Assembly (NCBI RefSeq): GCF_001905845.1
Contig: NZ_LIVZ01000003.1
Span: 310,001 to 374,000 of the forward strand
Reading direction: 5' to 3'
Source of the DNA: Streptomyces sp. TSRI0107
GTDB lineage: Bacteria; Actinomycetota; Actinomycetes; Streptomycetales; Streptomycetaceae
Length of the DNA: 64,000 bases
Below are positions 41,562-49,826 of this stretch, piece after piece. Made by a program: the position numbers and the translations under genes. The first letter of the stretch is position 1, and each line of letters opens with the position of its first letter. The notes beneath the pieces were generated by a model. It ran no database searches. It was given only the letters and a program-made list of their open reading frames with translations, and was not told where the DNA came from.

Positions 41562-43283
41562 TCAGGGAGTGACAGGCACCCGCCAGCACAGCCGGGTGCC
41601 GCCGGACGGCGGTGTCGTCCAGGTCAGCTCGCCGCCGAGCTGGGCGGCCCGTTCCGCCATGTTGCGCAGTCCGCTGCGGCGGCCCTCGGCGGGGATGCCG
41701 ACGCCGTCGTCGGAGACCTCAAGCCGCAGCTCCCTCGCGTCGGTCTCCAGGACCACGTCGGCGCGGCCCGCGCGGGCGTGGCGGGCGACGTTGGTCAGTG
41801 CCTCGGAGAGGACGGCGACGACGTGGTCGGCGGTCTCCTTGGGCACGCGCGTGTCCAGGAGGCCGTCCATCCGCAGGCTGGGCGAGAAGCCCAGGACGGG
41901 GGCGGCCTCCCCGACCACGCGGGCCGCGCGGGCGCGCAGGCCGGTGCCGGCGCCGTTCCCGCGGGAGCGCAGACCGAAGATCGTCGAGCGGATGATCTTG
42001 ATGGTCTCGTCCAGGTCGTCCACCGCGCGTGTCACCCGTTCCGCGGCCCCCGGGTGCTCGATGAAGCGGCCGGCGCTCTGCAGCGTCATACCGGTCGCGA
42101 ACAGCCGCTGGATCGCCAGGTCGTGCAGGTCGCGGGCGATCCGGTCGCGGTCCTGGAGCACGGCGATCCGCTCGGCGTCCCGGCGCCGCTCGGCCAGTTC
42201 CATGGCGACCGCGGCCTGCCCGGCGAAGGACTCCAGCGGCTCGGTCCGGTGCCGGGAGAACGCCGCCTGGCCCGCCTCGCGGACCAGCAGGACGACACCG
42301 CGTACGCCGTCACCGCTGCCGATGGGGACCGCGACCGCCGGGCCGAGTCCGGCGAACCTCGGGGGGCCGGTCGAGACGCGGTCGTCCTGGGCGATGTCCG
42401 GGGTGGTGACGGTGGCGGCGTCGGCGAAGGCCCGGCCGATGAGGCTCGCGTCCACCGGCAGCACCAGCCCCCGGTGCACCTCGGCCTCCTCGCCGAGGGC
42501 GAGTTCGACGGTGAGGGTCCCGGTGTCCTCCATGGGCACCGCGACCACCGCGAGCGCCGCCCCGGTGATCTCCCGGGCGCGTTCGGCGATGAGGCCCAGC
42601 ACCTCGCTCCGGCCGCTGCCGGACATGATGCTGTGGGTGATCTCCGCGCTGGCCCGCAGCCACCGCTCCCGCAGCCGGGACTCCTCGTAGAGACGGGCGT
42701 TGTCGATGGCCACGCCGGCCGCCACGGCCAGCGTGGCCAGCACCGACTCGTCCTCCTCGTCGAACTGCGCCCCGCCCCGCTTCTCGGTCAGGTAGAGGTT
42801 GCCGAAGATCTGGTCGCGGACCCGGATGGGGACGCCGACGAAGGTGTTCATGGGCGGGTGGTGGGGCGGGAAGCCGTACGAGGCGGCGTGCTCGGACAGC
42901 TTCGCCAGCCGCAGCGGCTCGGGGTGCCGGATCAGTTCGCCGAGGATGCCGTGGCCCTCGGGGAAGTTGCCGATCTCGGCGATCTGGTCGTCGGTGACGC
43001 CGACGGTGTAGAAGTCCGACAGCCGTCTGCCGTCGGGGCCGATCACGCCGAGGGCCGCGTACCGGGCGTCCACGAGTGCCGCCGCGGCCTGCACGATGCC
43101 GCGCAGCACCTGCTGGAGGTCGAGTTCGCGCCCGACCGACAGCACCGCTTCCAGCAGGTTGTGCACGCGGTCCCGGGTGCCGCGGGCGGCGTCCAGGCGT
43201 GCCTGGACCTCCTCCAGCAGTTCGTCCAGCCGAAGCTGGGGCAGCCGGATGCGTGCCTCGCCCGGCTCCGCGCCGCTCACCAC
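41562..43283 (-). CDS. DevS/DosS-like GAF sensor histidine kinase
   Basis: 573 aa from GTG 43283 (GGAGGG 7 bp upstream). Two GAF domains (about 40-200 and 205-365), then HisKA_3 with DRIARDLHDLAIQRLFATGM (phospho-acceptor His ~387) and a HATPase with EALTNVARHARA and DDGVGIP. The first GAF keeps GFPPHHPPMNTFVGVPIRVRD; the histidine of HPPM (~142) aligns by eye with the haem-ligating His149 of mycobacterial DosS. It probably senses oxygen, NO or redox state through haem. Second gene after its response regulator (95-bp gap). Confidence 0.9.
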   Translation of the reverse strand: MVSGAEPGEARIRLPQLRLDELLEEVQARLDAARGTRDRVHNLLEAVLSVGRELDLQQVLRGIVQAAAALVDARYAALGVIGPDGRRLSDFYTVGVTDDQIAEIGNFPEGHGILGELIRHPEPLRLAKLSEHAASYGFPPHHPPMNTFVGVPIRVRDQIFGNLYLTEKRGGAQFDEEDESVLATLAVAAGVAIDNARLYEESRLRERWLRASAEITHSIMSGSGRSEVLGLIAERAREITGAALAVVAVPMEDTGTLTVELALGEEAEVHRGLVLPVDASLIGRAFADAATVTTPDIAQDDRVSTGPPRFAGLGPAVAVPIGSGDGVRGVVLLVREAGQAAFSRHRTEPLESFAGQAAVAMELAERRRDAERIAVLQDRDRIARDLHDLAIQRLFATGMTLQSAGRFIEHPGAAERVTRAVDDLDETIKIIRSTIFGLRSRGNGAGTGLRARAARVVGEAAPVLGFSPSLRMDGLLDTRVPKETADHVVAVLSEALTNVARHARAGRADVVLETDARELRLEVSDDGVGIPAEGRRSGLRNMAERAAQLGGELTWTTPPSGGTRLCWRVPVTP

Positions 43284-43378
43284 CCGTGTTCCCTCCAGGC
43301 CTCGTCTCGTGTGCGCCCTCCGCCCGGACGCGTCCGCCGCCTCTCCTGCCACCGTAGACCGGGCCGGGAGCGGGCGGC

Positions 43379-44077
43379 TCAGAGGCCGCGGCCGTCCTGC
43401 CGGAGCCGGTCCTGGGCCTGGCTGGCGATGACGGCGGCCTGGACGCGCCGTTCGACGCCGAGCTTGGCCAGGAGGCGGGAGATGTGGTTCTTGACGGTCT
43501 TCTCGGCGAGGAACAGCTGCTGTCCGATCTGCCGGTTGGTCAGGCCCTCGCCGACCAGGGCGAGGATCTCGCGTTCCCGGTCGGTCAGCGCGGGCAGGGC
43601 GTCCGGTTCCTGCTGCGGCTGGTCGGCGCCGCGCAGCCGGGCCATGACCCGGCTGGTGGCGCTCGGGTCGAGCAGGGACTGGCCGCGGGCCACCGTGCGG
43701 ACCGCGGTGACCAGGTCGGAGCCCTGGATCTGCTTCAGAACGTATCCGGAGGCGCCCGCCATGATCGAGTCGAGCAGGGCCTCCTCGTCGTCGAAGGAGG
43801 TCAGCATCAGGCAGGCCAGGCCGGGCATCCGTGAGCGCAGTTCACGGCAGACGGTGACGCCGTCGCCGTCGGGGAGCCGGACGTCGAGGACGGCTACGTC
43901 CGGTCGCAGCGCCGGTACCCGCACCAGCGCCTGTTCGACGGTGGCGGCCTCGCCGACGACGTCGATGTCCGGTTCGTCGTCCAGCAGGTCGCGCACCCCG
44001 CGCCGGACCACCTCGTGGTCGTCCAGCAGGAAGACGCGTACCGGTCCGTCGGGCCCGGGCCGCTCGCTGTCCGCCAT
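43379..44077 (-). CDS. NarL/DevR-type response regulator
   Basis: 232 aa from ATG 44077 (GAGGAG upstream). Receiver: [29 protein letters not shown], phospho-acceptor Asp in [13 protein letters not shown], switch Thr/Ser in [28 protein letters not shown]. LuxR-type helix-turn-helix: [44 protein letters not shown]. The sequence closely follows DosR/DevR of mycobacteria, including the linker. Partner of the adjacent kinase. A GGGCC-N4-GGCCC dyad upstream suggests autoregulation, and the array before hmp contains its likely targets. Confidence 0.92.
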   Translation of the reverse strand: MADSERPGPDGPVRVFLLDDHEVVRRGVRDLLDDEPDIDVVGEAATVEQALVRVPALRPDVAVLDVRLPDGDGVTVCRELRSRMPGLACLMLTSFDDEEALLDSIMAGASGYVLKQIQGSDLVTAVRTVARGQSLLDPSATSRVMARLRGADQPQQEPDALPALTDREREILALVGEGLTNRQIGQQLFLAEKTVKNHISRLLAKLGVERRVQAAVIASQAQDRLRQDGRGL

Positions 44078-44162
44078 CGCTCGCTCCTCGTCCTGGTTCC
44101 GCGGGGCCCCCGCGCTGCACGGGTTCCCCTTCAGGATCCTTCTCGTCACAGGGCCGGATGGC

Positions 44163-44180
44163 CAGGGCCGTTCGGCCCTG
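44163..44180. promoter_or_regulatory. CAGGGCC-N4-GGCCCTG dyad upstream of the response regulator
   Basis: Perfect 7-bp arms, 4-bp spacer, 86 bp before the response-regulator ATG on the minus strand; same GGGnC-N4-GnCCC logic as the hmp array. A half-matching GGGCC at 44151 precedes it. Confidence 0.55.
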
Positions 44181-44203
44181 ATCGCGACCGGACCCGAAGA
44201 CCG

Positions 44204-45091
44204 CTACGCCTTCGAGACCTCGTCGAGCACCTCCCGGATCACATGCCGGGCGTTGCCCGCCATCGCCGGGTTCGTCTCCCGGTAGTACGGCAGCGCGATC
44301 ACGGCCTGCGAGAGCGTCCGCGCCCGGCCGCGCAGCCAGGTCGCGTCGTCGACGTCCAGTGCCTCCCGGAACACCTGCCTGGCCTCGGCCGGCAGCAGGT
44401 TCCACGCCGGGAACAGGTCGCAGGCCGGATCGCCGACGCCCATGCAACCGAAGTCGATCACCGAGGTCAGCCGGCCCCCGTCCACGAGCAGGTTGCCCGG
44501 CATGAGGTCGGCGTGCAGCCACACCGGGGGCCCGTCCCAGTCCGGGGCCCGCAGCGCCTCCTGCCATACGGCGGCCACGGCGTCGCAGTCGACGCCTTCC
44601 TGCGGGACGGCGCGCAGCTGCTCGATCGCCGCCCGGGTCTCCGCGTCGAGGGAGGCGACCGGCCCGCCGCGATGGGCCGTCGGCGCTCCCGGCAGGGTGA
44701 CGCCGCGGACCGCCGTCACGAACGCGGCGAGGTCCGCGGCCAGCGCCACCGGCTCGGTCAGCGCTCCCGCCTCGGGGTTCTCCCCCGGCAGCCACCGGTA
44801 CACCGACCACGGCCACGGATACCCCTCGCCGGGCTCGCCGGCCGCCAGCACCTCGGGGACGGGGGTGGGCAGCAGCGGCGCGAGACGCGGCAGCCAGTAC
44901 TGTTCGAGCGCCACGTCCGCGACGCCGCCCCGCGTCAGCGGGAGCCGTACGGTCATCTCGTCGCCGAGCCGGTACACGGCGTTCACCGTGCCGCCGGACG
45001 GGAACCGCGTCAGCGGCAGCTCCGCCCACCGGGGGAACTGCTCCGCGATCAGCCGCCGTACGAGGTCGTCGTCCACGCCGTGGTCCGTCAT
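44204..45091 (-). CDS. Aminoglycoside phosphotransferase (APH) family kinase
   Basis: 295 aa. Catalytic loop VWLHADLMPGNLLVDGGRLTSVIDFGCMGVGDPACDLFPAWNLL includes the HxDxxxxN and DFG-like D of APH kinases; the N-lobe has FPSGGTVNAVYRLG (nucleotide loop) and MTVRLP with a lysine replaced by arginine. This subgroup is commonly annotated as phosphotransferase enzyme family; antibiotic resistance is not established. Its ATG overlaps the stop of a 29-codon upstream ORF (ATGA), suggesting translational coupling. Confidence 0.85.
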   Translation of the reverse strand: MTDHGVDDDLVRRLIAEQFPRWAELPLTRFPSGGTVNAVYRLGDEMTVRLPLTRGGVADVALEQYWLPRLAPLLPTPVPEVLAAGEPGEGYPWPWSVYRWLPGENPEAGALTEPVALAADLAAFVTAVRGVTLPGAPTAHRGGPVASLDAETRAAIEQLRAVPQEGVDCDAVAAVWQEALRAPDWDGPPVWLHADLMPGNLLVDGGRLTSVIDFGCMGVGDPACDLFPAWNLLPAEARQVFREALDVDDATWLRGRARTLSQAVIALPYYRETNPAMAGNARHVIREVLDEVSKA

Positions 45092-45177
45092 GCGGCGTCG
45101 TCCGTCTCGTGGAGCCGTATGTCCCGGTTGGCGAAGTGGTGGCCGCCGACCGCGGCTCGGACCGCCTTGCGCGCCAT
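45088..45177 (-). CDS. 29-aa ORF translationally coupled to the APH gene
   Basis: Starts MARKAVRAAVGGHHFANRD and ends ETDDAA. ATG 45177 has a very strong ribosome site (AAGGGGGGA) at 6 bp and its TGA overlaps the APH start as ATGA. The APH gene has no good ribosome site of its own, so the short ORF may set its translation. It could be a leader peptide, possibly drug-responsive, or a small protein in its own right. Basic N-terminal half, acidic end. Confidence 0.5.
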   Translation of the reverse strand: MARKAVRAAVGGHHFANRDIRLHETDDAA

Positions 45178-45318
45178 GCCCGTCCCCCCTTTGTCCGATT
45201 GTCGTCCGGCCTGGTCGGAGCCGGTGATCGTCGAGGTTAACGGGTACGGCCGCCCGCCGGGGCGCCGGGACGTCACGGCCGCCGGAGTGCGGGAGGGCAC
45301 CCGGCGGCCGTGCGGGGG

Positions 45319-46635
45319 TCACATGTCGGCGGCGTCCACGACGTCGCCGAGGTCGACGAACTTGAAGCCGGTCGCGGTGCGGGTGCCGCCCTCGCCGTCG
45401 GAGACCTCGGGGGTCTCATGGCCGTCCTGGACGACCAGCAGGCCGTTCGGGTAGCGGCGGCCCAGCGGGGCGTTCAGGACGGCGGCGCCGTCGCACTCCT
45501 CCGAACCGTCGAGCGTCGCCGAGGCGGCACCGACGCGGAAGCCGCCCTCGTACTCGTTGTCCTCGCTCACCTCGCGGTCGTACAGGGCGAAGGTGTCGTC
45601 GCCCTGGCTGGAGGCGAGGAGGTAGCCGTCGCCGTCGGACTCCTGGAACAGGGTCAGGCCCTCGACGTCGGCGGTCAGCCGCTCGCCGCCGTAGCCGGGG
45701 TCGGCGCCCGCCGTGCACTCCTCGGTCGCCTCGTCGTAGACGCCGGGCACACCGAACTCGCGGACCTTGTCGACCAGGACCGGCTTGGTGGTGAGGTCGG
45801 CGCGCACCCGCCAGATGCCGATGTCCTCCTGACCGGCGTAGAGGGTGCCGGTCGCCGGGTCCACCACCATGCCCTCGACCTGCGGGAGCTCACCCGGTTC
45901 CGCGCACGGCGACCAGCTGGTGCCGTCCGGGAGGCGGAAGGACGACGGGAGGTCGAGGGTGCGGACCTTGCGGTAGCCGACGGTGCCGCTCGCCGTGGGG
46001 GTCAGCTCGACGAGCGCGACGCGGGTCCGTTCCCGCTGGCTGACCAGGGCGTAGGTGCGTCCGGTGGCCTTGTCCTGCCAGGTGGCGAGGCCGTACGCGG
46101 TGCGCTGGTCGTTGATCTCGGCCTGGTCGGCGGAGAACACCGGGGCGGCGGCCGGGTCGGTGATGTCGGTCAGCGGGGCGCCCGGCCTGGACGGGTCGAT
46201 GCGGTAGATCCGCAGCCGGTCGTTGCCGCGGTCGCTGACGACGGCCACGTCGGCGCGGCCGGCGGAGGTGCGCAGTCCGGTGACGAGGTCGACGTTGTTG
46301 AAACGGCCGGGGGCGTCGTCCTCGGCGGGCGGACGCGGGGCGGGCAGCGACTGCACCAGGCGGGCGTCCAGGTCGTACACGCGCAGGCCGCCCTCCTTGG
46401 CGGTCGCGACGACGAGGCTGCGGTCCGGGTCGGCCGCGTTGCGCCAGATCGCCGGGTCGTCCGCGTCGGAGTTGCCGCCCGCCTCGTCGTCGTACAGCGC
46501 GGGGGTCTCGCTGACGGGGGTGACCGTGGGGAGCGCCTCGTCGTCGGCCCCGGCCGGGGTGACGGCCAGGAGGGTGAGCACGGCGGTGCCCAGGGCGAGG
46601 GCGGCGGTTCTGCGCGGAGTGCGGTGCGTTGTCAC
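45319..46635 (-). CDS. Secreted beta-propeller phytase (3-phytase)
   Basis: 438 aa from GTG 46635, with AAGGAAG 5 bp upstream; ATG starts at 46650 and 46665 lack a site. Signal peptide ~1-31 (ALALGTAVLTLLAVTPAGADD). Beta-propeller phytase motifs: DADDPAIWRNAADPDRSLVVATAKEGGLRVYDL (calcium and phosphate-binding Asp/Lys), RFNNVDLV, VVSDRGNDRLRIYRID, QVEGMVVDPATGTLYAGQEDIGIW and LTADVEGLTLF. It releases phosphate from calcium phytate outside the cell. No pho box was recognised. Confidence 0.9.
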   Translation of the reverse strand: MTTHRTPRRTAALALGTAVLTLLAVTPAGADDEALPTVTPVSETPALYDDEAGGNSDADDPAIWRNAADPDRSLVVATAKEGGLRVYDLDARLVQSLPAPRPPAEDDAPGRFNNVDLVTGLRTSAGRADVAVVSDRGNDRLRIYRIDPSRPGAPLTDITDPAAAPVFSADQAEINDQRTAYGLATWQDKATGRTYALVSQRERTRVALVELTPTASGTVGYRKVRTLDLPSSFRLPDGTSWSPCAEPGELPQVEGMVVDPATGTLYAGQEDIGIWRVRADLTTKPVLVDKVREFGVPGVYDEATEECTAGADPGYGGERLTADVEGLTLFQESDGDGYLLASSQGDDTFALYDREVSEDNEYEGGFRVGAASATLDGSEECDGAAVLNAPLGRRYPNGLLVVQDGHETPEVSDGEGGTRTATGFKFVDLGDVVDAADM

Positions 46636-46985
46636 AAGCGCTTCCTTCATCGGTGTCGAGGACATGCCGATGCTGCGGGCGGTAGATGGCGCGGAGGAGA
46701 CCAAGATCTGTACACACGGTCGAGGGCGTCGGTTTCCAGCCAGACGGAATGTGTAACTCAGATCACACGGGAAGCTTTCAACCGGACATTTCCGGCTCCG
46801 CTGCGATTACCGAATATCGAACGCGGCTCAAACAGTTTTGGAAGGCAAGTTTCATTGCCTCGATCAACCTTCGAAACGCAGGCAGTTGCCCCCGTCACAC
46901 CCTTGAATAGATGGATCATGAAGCTTTCGGGCCCTGGATGTATCGCACAGTCGACACGGAAACCGCAGCACTTAACGTCCTGTTC
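46636..46985. other. 350-bp A+T-enriched divergent promoter region
   Basis: Non-coding stretch between phytase and the APC permease, noticeably lower in GC than its surroundings. GAAGCTTTC occurs twice (46771-46779 and 46920-46928). GTGT-N10-ACAC at 46751-46768 is a weak dyad. I see no gene and no recognisable riboswitch fold, but the base composition suggests regulatory content. Confidence 0.45.
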
Positions 46986-48545
46986 ATGACTCAGCTGGAC
47001 GCACGGCCCATGGCCGGAAACACAGGCGAAGAGGGCCCCGGCCACGGCATGCGTGCCAAAGGGCTGAGCGGCAACTCCGTCGGGCTGCTGGGCAGCGCCG
47101 TCATCGGCGTCTCCACCGTGGCCCCGGTCTACTGCCTGACCTCCACCCTCGGGTCCACCGCCGGCGAGGTCGGACTGCAGATGCCGGCGGTGTTCCTCGC
47201 CGGCTTCCTGCCGATGCTGCTCGTCGCGTTCGCCTACCGCGAGCTGAACAAGGTCATGCCGGACTGCGGCACCTCCTTCACCTGGACGGTGAAGGCGTTC
47301 GGCCCGAAGGTGGGCTGGATGTGCGGCTGGGGGCTGGTGATCGCCACGATCATCGTGCTCTCGAACCTCGCGGGTGTGGCGACCTCGTACTTCTGGCTGC
47401 TCGCCGGTGAGATCACCGGCAGCGAGGACGTGGCCGCCCTCGACGGGAACAAGGCGGTGCACATCGTCACCTGCCTGGCGCTGGTCGCCATCGCGACCGT
47501 GATCAGCTATCGCGGGATGACCGCGACCAAGGGCGTGCAGTACGCGCTGGTCGGGCTCCAGCTGGTGGTCCTCGCCCTGTTCGTCGCGATGGCGTTCGGG
47601 AAGGCCGGCAGCGCCGACTTCCCGACCTCGGCGGACTTCTCCTGGTCCTGGATGAACCCCTTCGCGGTGCAGTCGTTCGGCGCCTTCACCGCCGGACTGT
47701 CGCTGTCGATCTTCATGTACTGGGGCTGGGACGCCTGTCTCACCGCCAACGAGGAGACCAGCGGCAGCGCCAAGACGCCGGGCCGCGCGGCGCTGCTCGC
47801 CATGGTGGTGCTGGTCGGCTCGTACCTGGCCACCGGTGTGGCCGCGCAGATGGTCGTCGGCTCCGGCGACAAGGGGCTGGGACTCGCCAACCCCGACACC
47901 TCCGACAACGTCTTCGCCGCGCTGGCCGGTCCGGTGATGGGCTCGGCGCTGGGCATCCTGCTCTTCGTGGCCGTCCTCGCCTCGGCGGCGGCCAGCCTGC
48001 AGACCACGTTCATCCCGGTCGCCCGCACGGTCCTCGCGATGTCCACGTACGAGGCGCTGCCCGCCTCCTACGCCAAGGTCCACGAGCGATTCCGCACCCC
48101 GGGCCGCGCCACGGTCATGGCCGGTGTCGCGACCGGCGTGTTCTACACGGTGATGACGCTGGTCAGCGAGCACGTGCTGGTCGACACGATCTACGCGCTC
48201 GGCCTGATGATCTGCTTCTACTACGCCCTCACCGCGTTCGCCTGCGTCTGGTACTTCCGCGCCGAGGTGCTGCGCTCCGGCCGCGACCTGCTCTTCAAGG
48301 GCCTCTTCCCGCTGGTGGGCGGGCTGCTGCTGAGCGCGGTCTTCGCCAAGACGCTGATCGACATGTGGAATCCGGAGTACGGCAGCGGCTCCTCGGTCCT
48401 CGGCGTGGGCTCGGTGTTCGTGATCGGCGTGGGCCTGCTGCTCCTCGGTGTGGTGATCATGTACTGGATGCGGTGGCGCAACCCGGCGTTCTTCCAGGGC
48501 AGGACCCTCACCACGGAGACGCCGTCGCTGGTCGCCGAGGACTGA
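46986..48545 (+). CDS. APC family amino acid permease
   Basis: 519 aa with about 12-14 membrane helices. N-terminal signature LSGNSVGLLGSAVIGVSTVAPVYCLTSTLG and VAFAYRELNKVMPDCGTSFTWTVKAFGPKVGWMCGWGL are standard for the amino acid-polyamine-organocation superfamily; FMYWGWDACLTANEETSGSAKTPGRAALLA is the conserved TM6-loop region. Imports an amino acid or amine. Starts at 46966-46986 are ambiguous; ATG 46986 is chosen as the first residue of family-like sequence. A strong hairpin terminator follows. Confidence 0.88.
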   Translation: MTQLDARPMAGNTGEEGPGHGMRAKGLSGNSVGLLGSAVIGVSTVAPVYCLTSTLGSTAGEVGLQMPAVFLAGFLPMLLVAFAYRELNKVMPDCGTSFTWTVKAFGPKVGWMCGWGLVIATIIVLSNLAGVATSYFWLLAGEITGSEDVAALDGNKAVHIVTCLALVAIATVISYRGMTATKGVQYALVGLQLVVLALFVAMAFGKAGSADFPTSADFSWSWMNPFAVQSFGAFTAGLSLSIFMYWGWDACLTANEETSGSAKTPGRAALLAMVVLVGSYLATGVAAQMVVGSGDKGLGLANPDTSDNVFAALAGPVMGSALGILLFVAVLASAAASLQTTFIPVARTVLAMSTYEALPASYAKVHERFRTPGRATVMAGVATGVFYTVMTLVSEHVLVDTIYALGLMICFYYALTAFACVWYFRAEVLRSGRDLLFKGLFPLVGGLLLSAVFAKTLIDMWNPEYGSGSSVLGVGSVFVIGVGLLLLGVVIMYWMRWRNPAFFQGRTLTTETPSLVAED

Positions 48546-48564
48546 CGGCCGACCTGACCGCAGA

Positions 48565-48601
48565 CGAACGGCGGGGCACCCCGGGGGTGCCCCGCCGTTC
48601 G
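48565..48601 (+). terminator. Strong hairpin after the permease gene
   Basis: CGAACGGCGGGGCACCCC (48565-48582) and GGGGTGCCCCGCCGTTCG (48584-48601) are perfectly complementary, giving a ~16-bp stem with a tetraloop-sized turn, 20 bp after the permease stop. Confidence 0.85.
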
Positions 48602-48620
48602 TTCGTGATCTGCTTCCACG

Positions 48621-49004
48621 ATGTTCCCGCACTGCTGCGCCGAGATGGCCGACCGGGTGAACCGGCACTGCGACCGGCACGACGACCCCTCCTCCTGCCC
48701 GGACGCGTTGATCTCGTACACCCCCCGGTTCCGGGAGTACGCGCTGATCGTCCACGACGGCGGCACGTCGGGCGTCGGCATCGCGTTCTGCCCCTGGTGC
48801 GGGCGGCGGCTGCCCGAGTCGCTGCGGGACCGGTGGTTCGACGAACTCGAACGCCTCGGCGTCGACCCCTGGGAGGACCGGGTCCCTCCCGAGTTCGAGG
48901 AAGACCGCTGGTTCACCGCACCCGGTGAAGGGTTCACCGCACCCGGCGAAGGGTTCGGCGCGCCCGGCGAAAACCACCTGCCGCCGCGGGAGCACCAGCC
49001 CTAG
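48621..49004 (+). CDS. DUF6980 family small protein with C-terminal octapeptide repeats
   Basis: 127 aa. MFPHCCAEMADRVNRHC, HDDPSSCPDALISYTPRFREYALIVHDGG and IAFCPWCGRRLPESLRDRWFDELERLG form a compact domain with CxxC-type cysteines (HCC, CPWC) likely to bind zinc; this matches the DUF6980 pattern. After PWEDRVPPEFEEDRWF come three near-identical repeats of xFTAPGEG (24-bp DNA repeats at about 48913-48970), then a Pro-rich end. The repeats look like recent expansion. Function unknown. Confidence 0.75.
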   Translation: MFPHCCAEMADRVNRHCDRHDDPSSCPDALISYTPRFREYALIVHDGGTSGVGIAFCPWCGRRLPESLRDRWFDELERLGVDPWEDRVPPEFEEDRWFTAPGEGFTAPGEGFGAPGENHLPPREHQP

Positions 49005-49013
49005 CGTTGCGTC

Positions 49014-49796
49014 ATGAGCCTGTGGAGTCTCGACCGATACCGCGCCGAAATCCTCGTCCAGACCGACCTGCTGCGCTCCCTCCTCGGCGGCGCCGACCCG
49101 GCGGCCCGCGTACCGACCTGCCCCGAATGGAACCTCGGCCAGCTCGCACGGCACGTCGGCGGCAACCACCGCTGGGCCGACACGATCGTGCGCACCCGGG
49201 CCACCGGGCCGGTCTCCACGGAACTGGTCGACGAGGTGTTCCACTACGGCGACGAGGACCCGGCGGTGCTGGACGCCTGGCTCGCCGACGGCGCCCGGCG
49301 GCTCACGGACGCGCTGGCGGACGCCGGGCCCGAGGCGCGCGTGTGGACCGTCGTACCGGATCAGCCCCTGGTCTTCTGGGCGCGCCGCATGCTGCACGAG
49401 ACCGTCGTCCACCGCGCCGACGCGGCGTGGACGGTGGGCGCCCGCTACGAGGTCGAGCCGGCGGTGGCGCGGGACGCGCTGGACGAGTGGATGTCGTTCG
49501 GCTCCGTGCCCGAGACGTACGACCCGTCGCTCGCCCGGCCCCTGCTCGGTCCCGGCCGCACCCTCGCCTTCCAGGCCGCCGACGCTCCCGACGGAAGCTG
49601 GTTCGTTAATCTCACCGGTGACGTGCCGCGCTGGCGGCGCGGCGGGGGCGAGGCCGCCGTCACCGTCCGGGCGGCCCTCGCCGACCTGCTGCTCCTGGTC
49701 TACGGGCGCCCCGTGCACGACCGGACGAGCGTCGACGGCGACCGGGACCTGCTCGGACTGTGGCTGGAGCGGACCGGCTTCTGGCTGCACGAGTGA
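49014..49796 (+). CDS. Maleylpyruvate isomerase family mycothiol-dependent protein
   Basis: 260 aa. DinB-like four-helix N-terminal domain with metal-binding histidines: VPTCPEWNLGQLARHVGGNHRWAD and ARRMLHETVVHRADAAW; the C-terminal MDMPI domain is beta-rich (FVNLTGDVPRWRRGGGEAAVTVRAALADLLLLVYGR). These actinobacterial proteins use mycothiol; most have unknown substrates. Starts 9 bp after the DUF6980 stop, so probably in one transcript with it. Confidence 0.88.
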   Translation: MSLWSLDRYRAEILVQTDLLRSLLGGADPAARVPTCPEWNLGQLARHVGGNHRWADTIVRTRATGPVSTELVDEVFHYGDEDPAVLDAWLADGARRLTDALADAGPEARVWTVVPDQPLVFWARRMLHETVVHRADAAWTVGARYEVEPAVARDALDEWMSFGSVPETYDPSLARPLLGPGRTLAFQAADAPDGSWFVNLTGDVPRWRRGGGEAAVTVRAALADLLLLVYGRPVHDRTSVDGDRDLLGLWLERTGFWLHE

Positions 49797-49826
49797 GCGA
49801 ATCCCGGACGGGGTTACTCGGGGGGC

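Noticed and set aside
46751-46768. Crp-like site GTGT-N10-ACAC upstream of the permease
   Set aside because: Spacing is two bases longer than the Crp consensus and the arms are only 4 bp.
48565-48601. Long palindrome as an IS end or attachment site
   Set aside because: Position right after the permease stop and perfect stem-loop form fit an intrinsic terminator; no mobile gene is adjacent.
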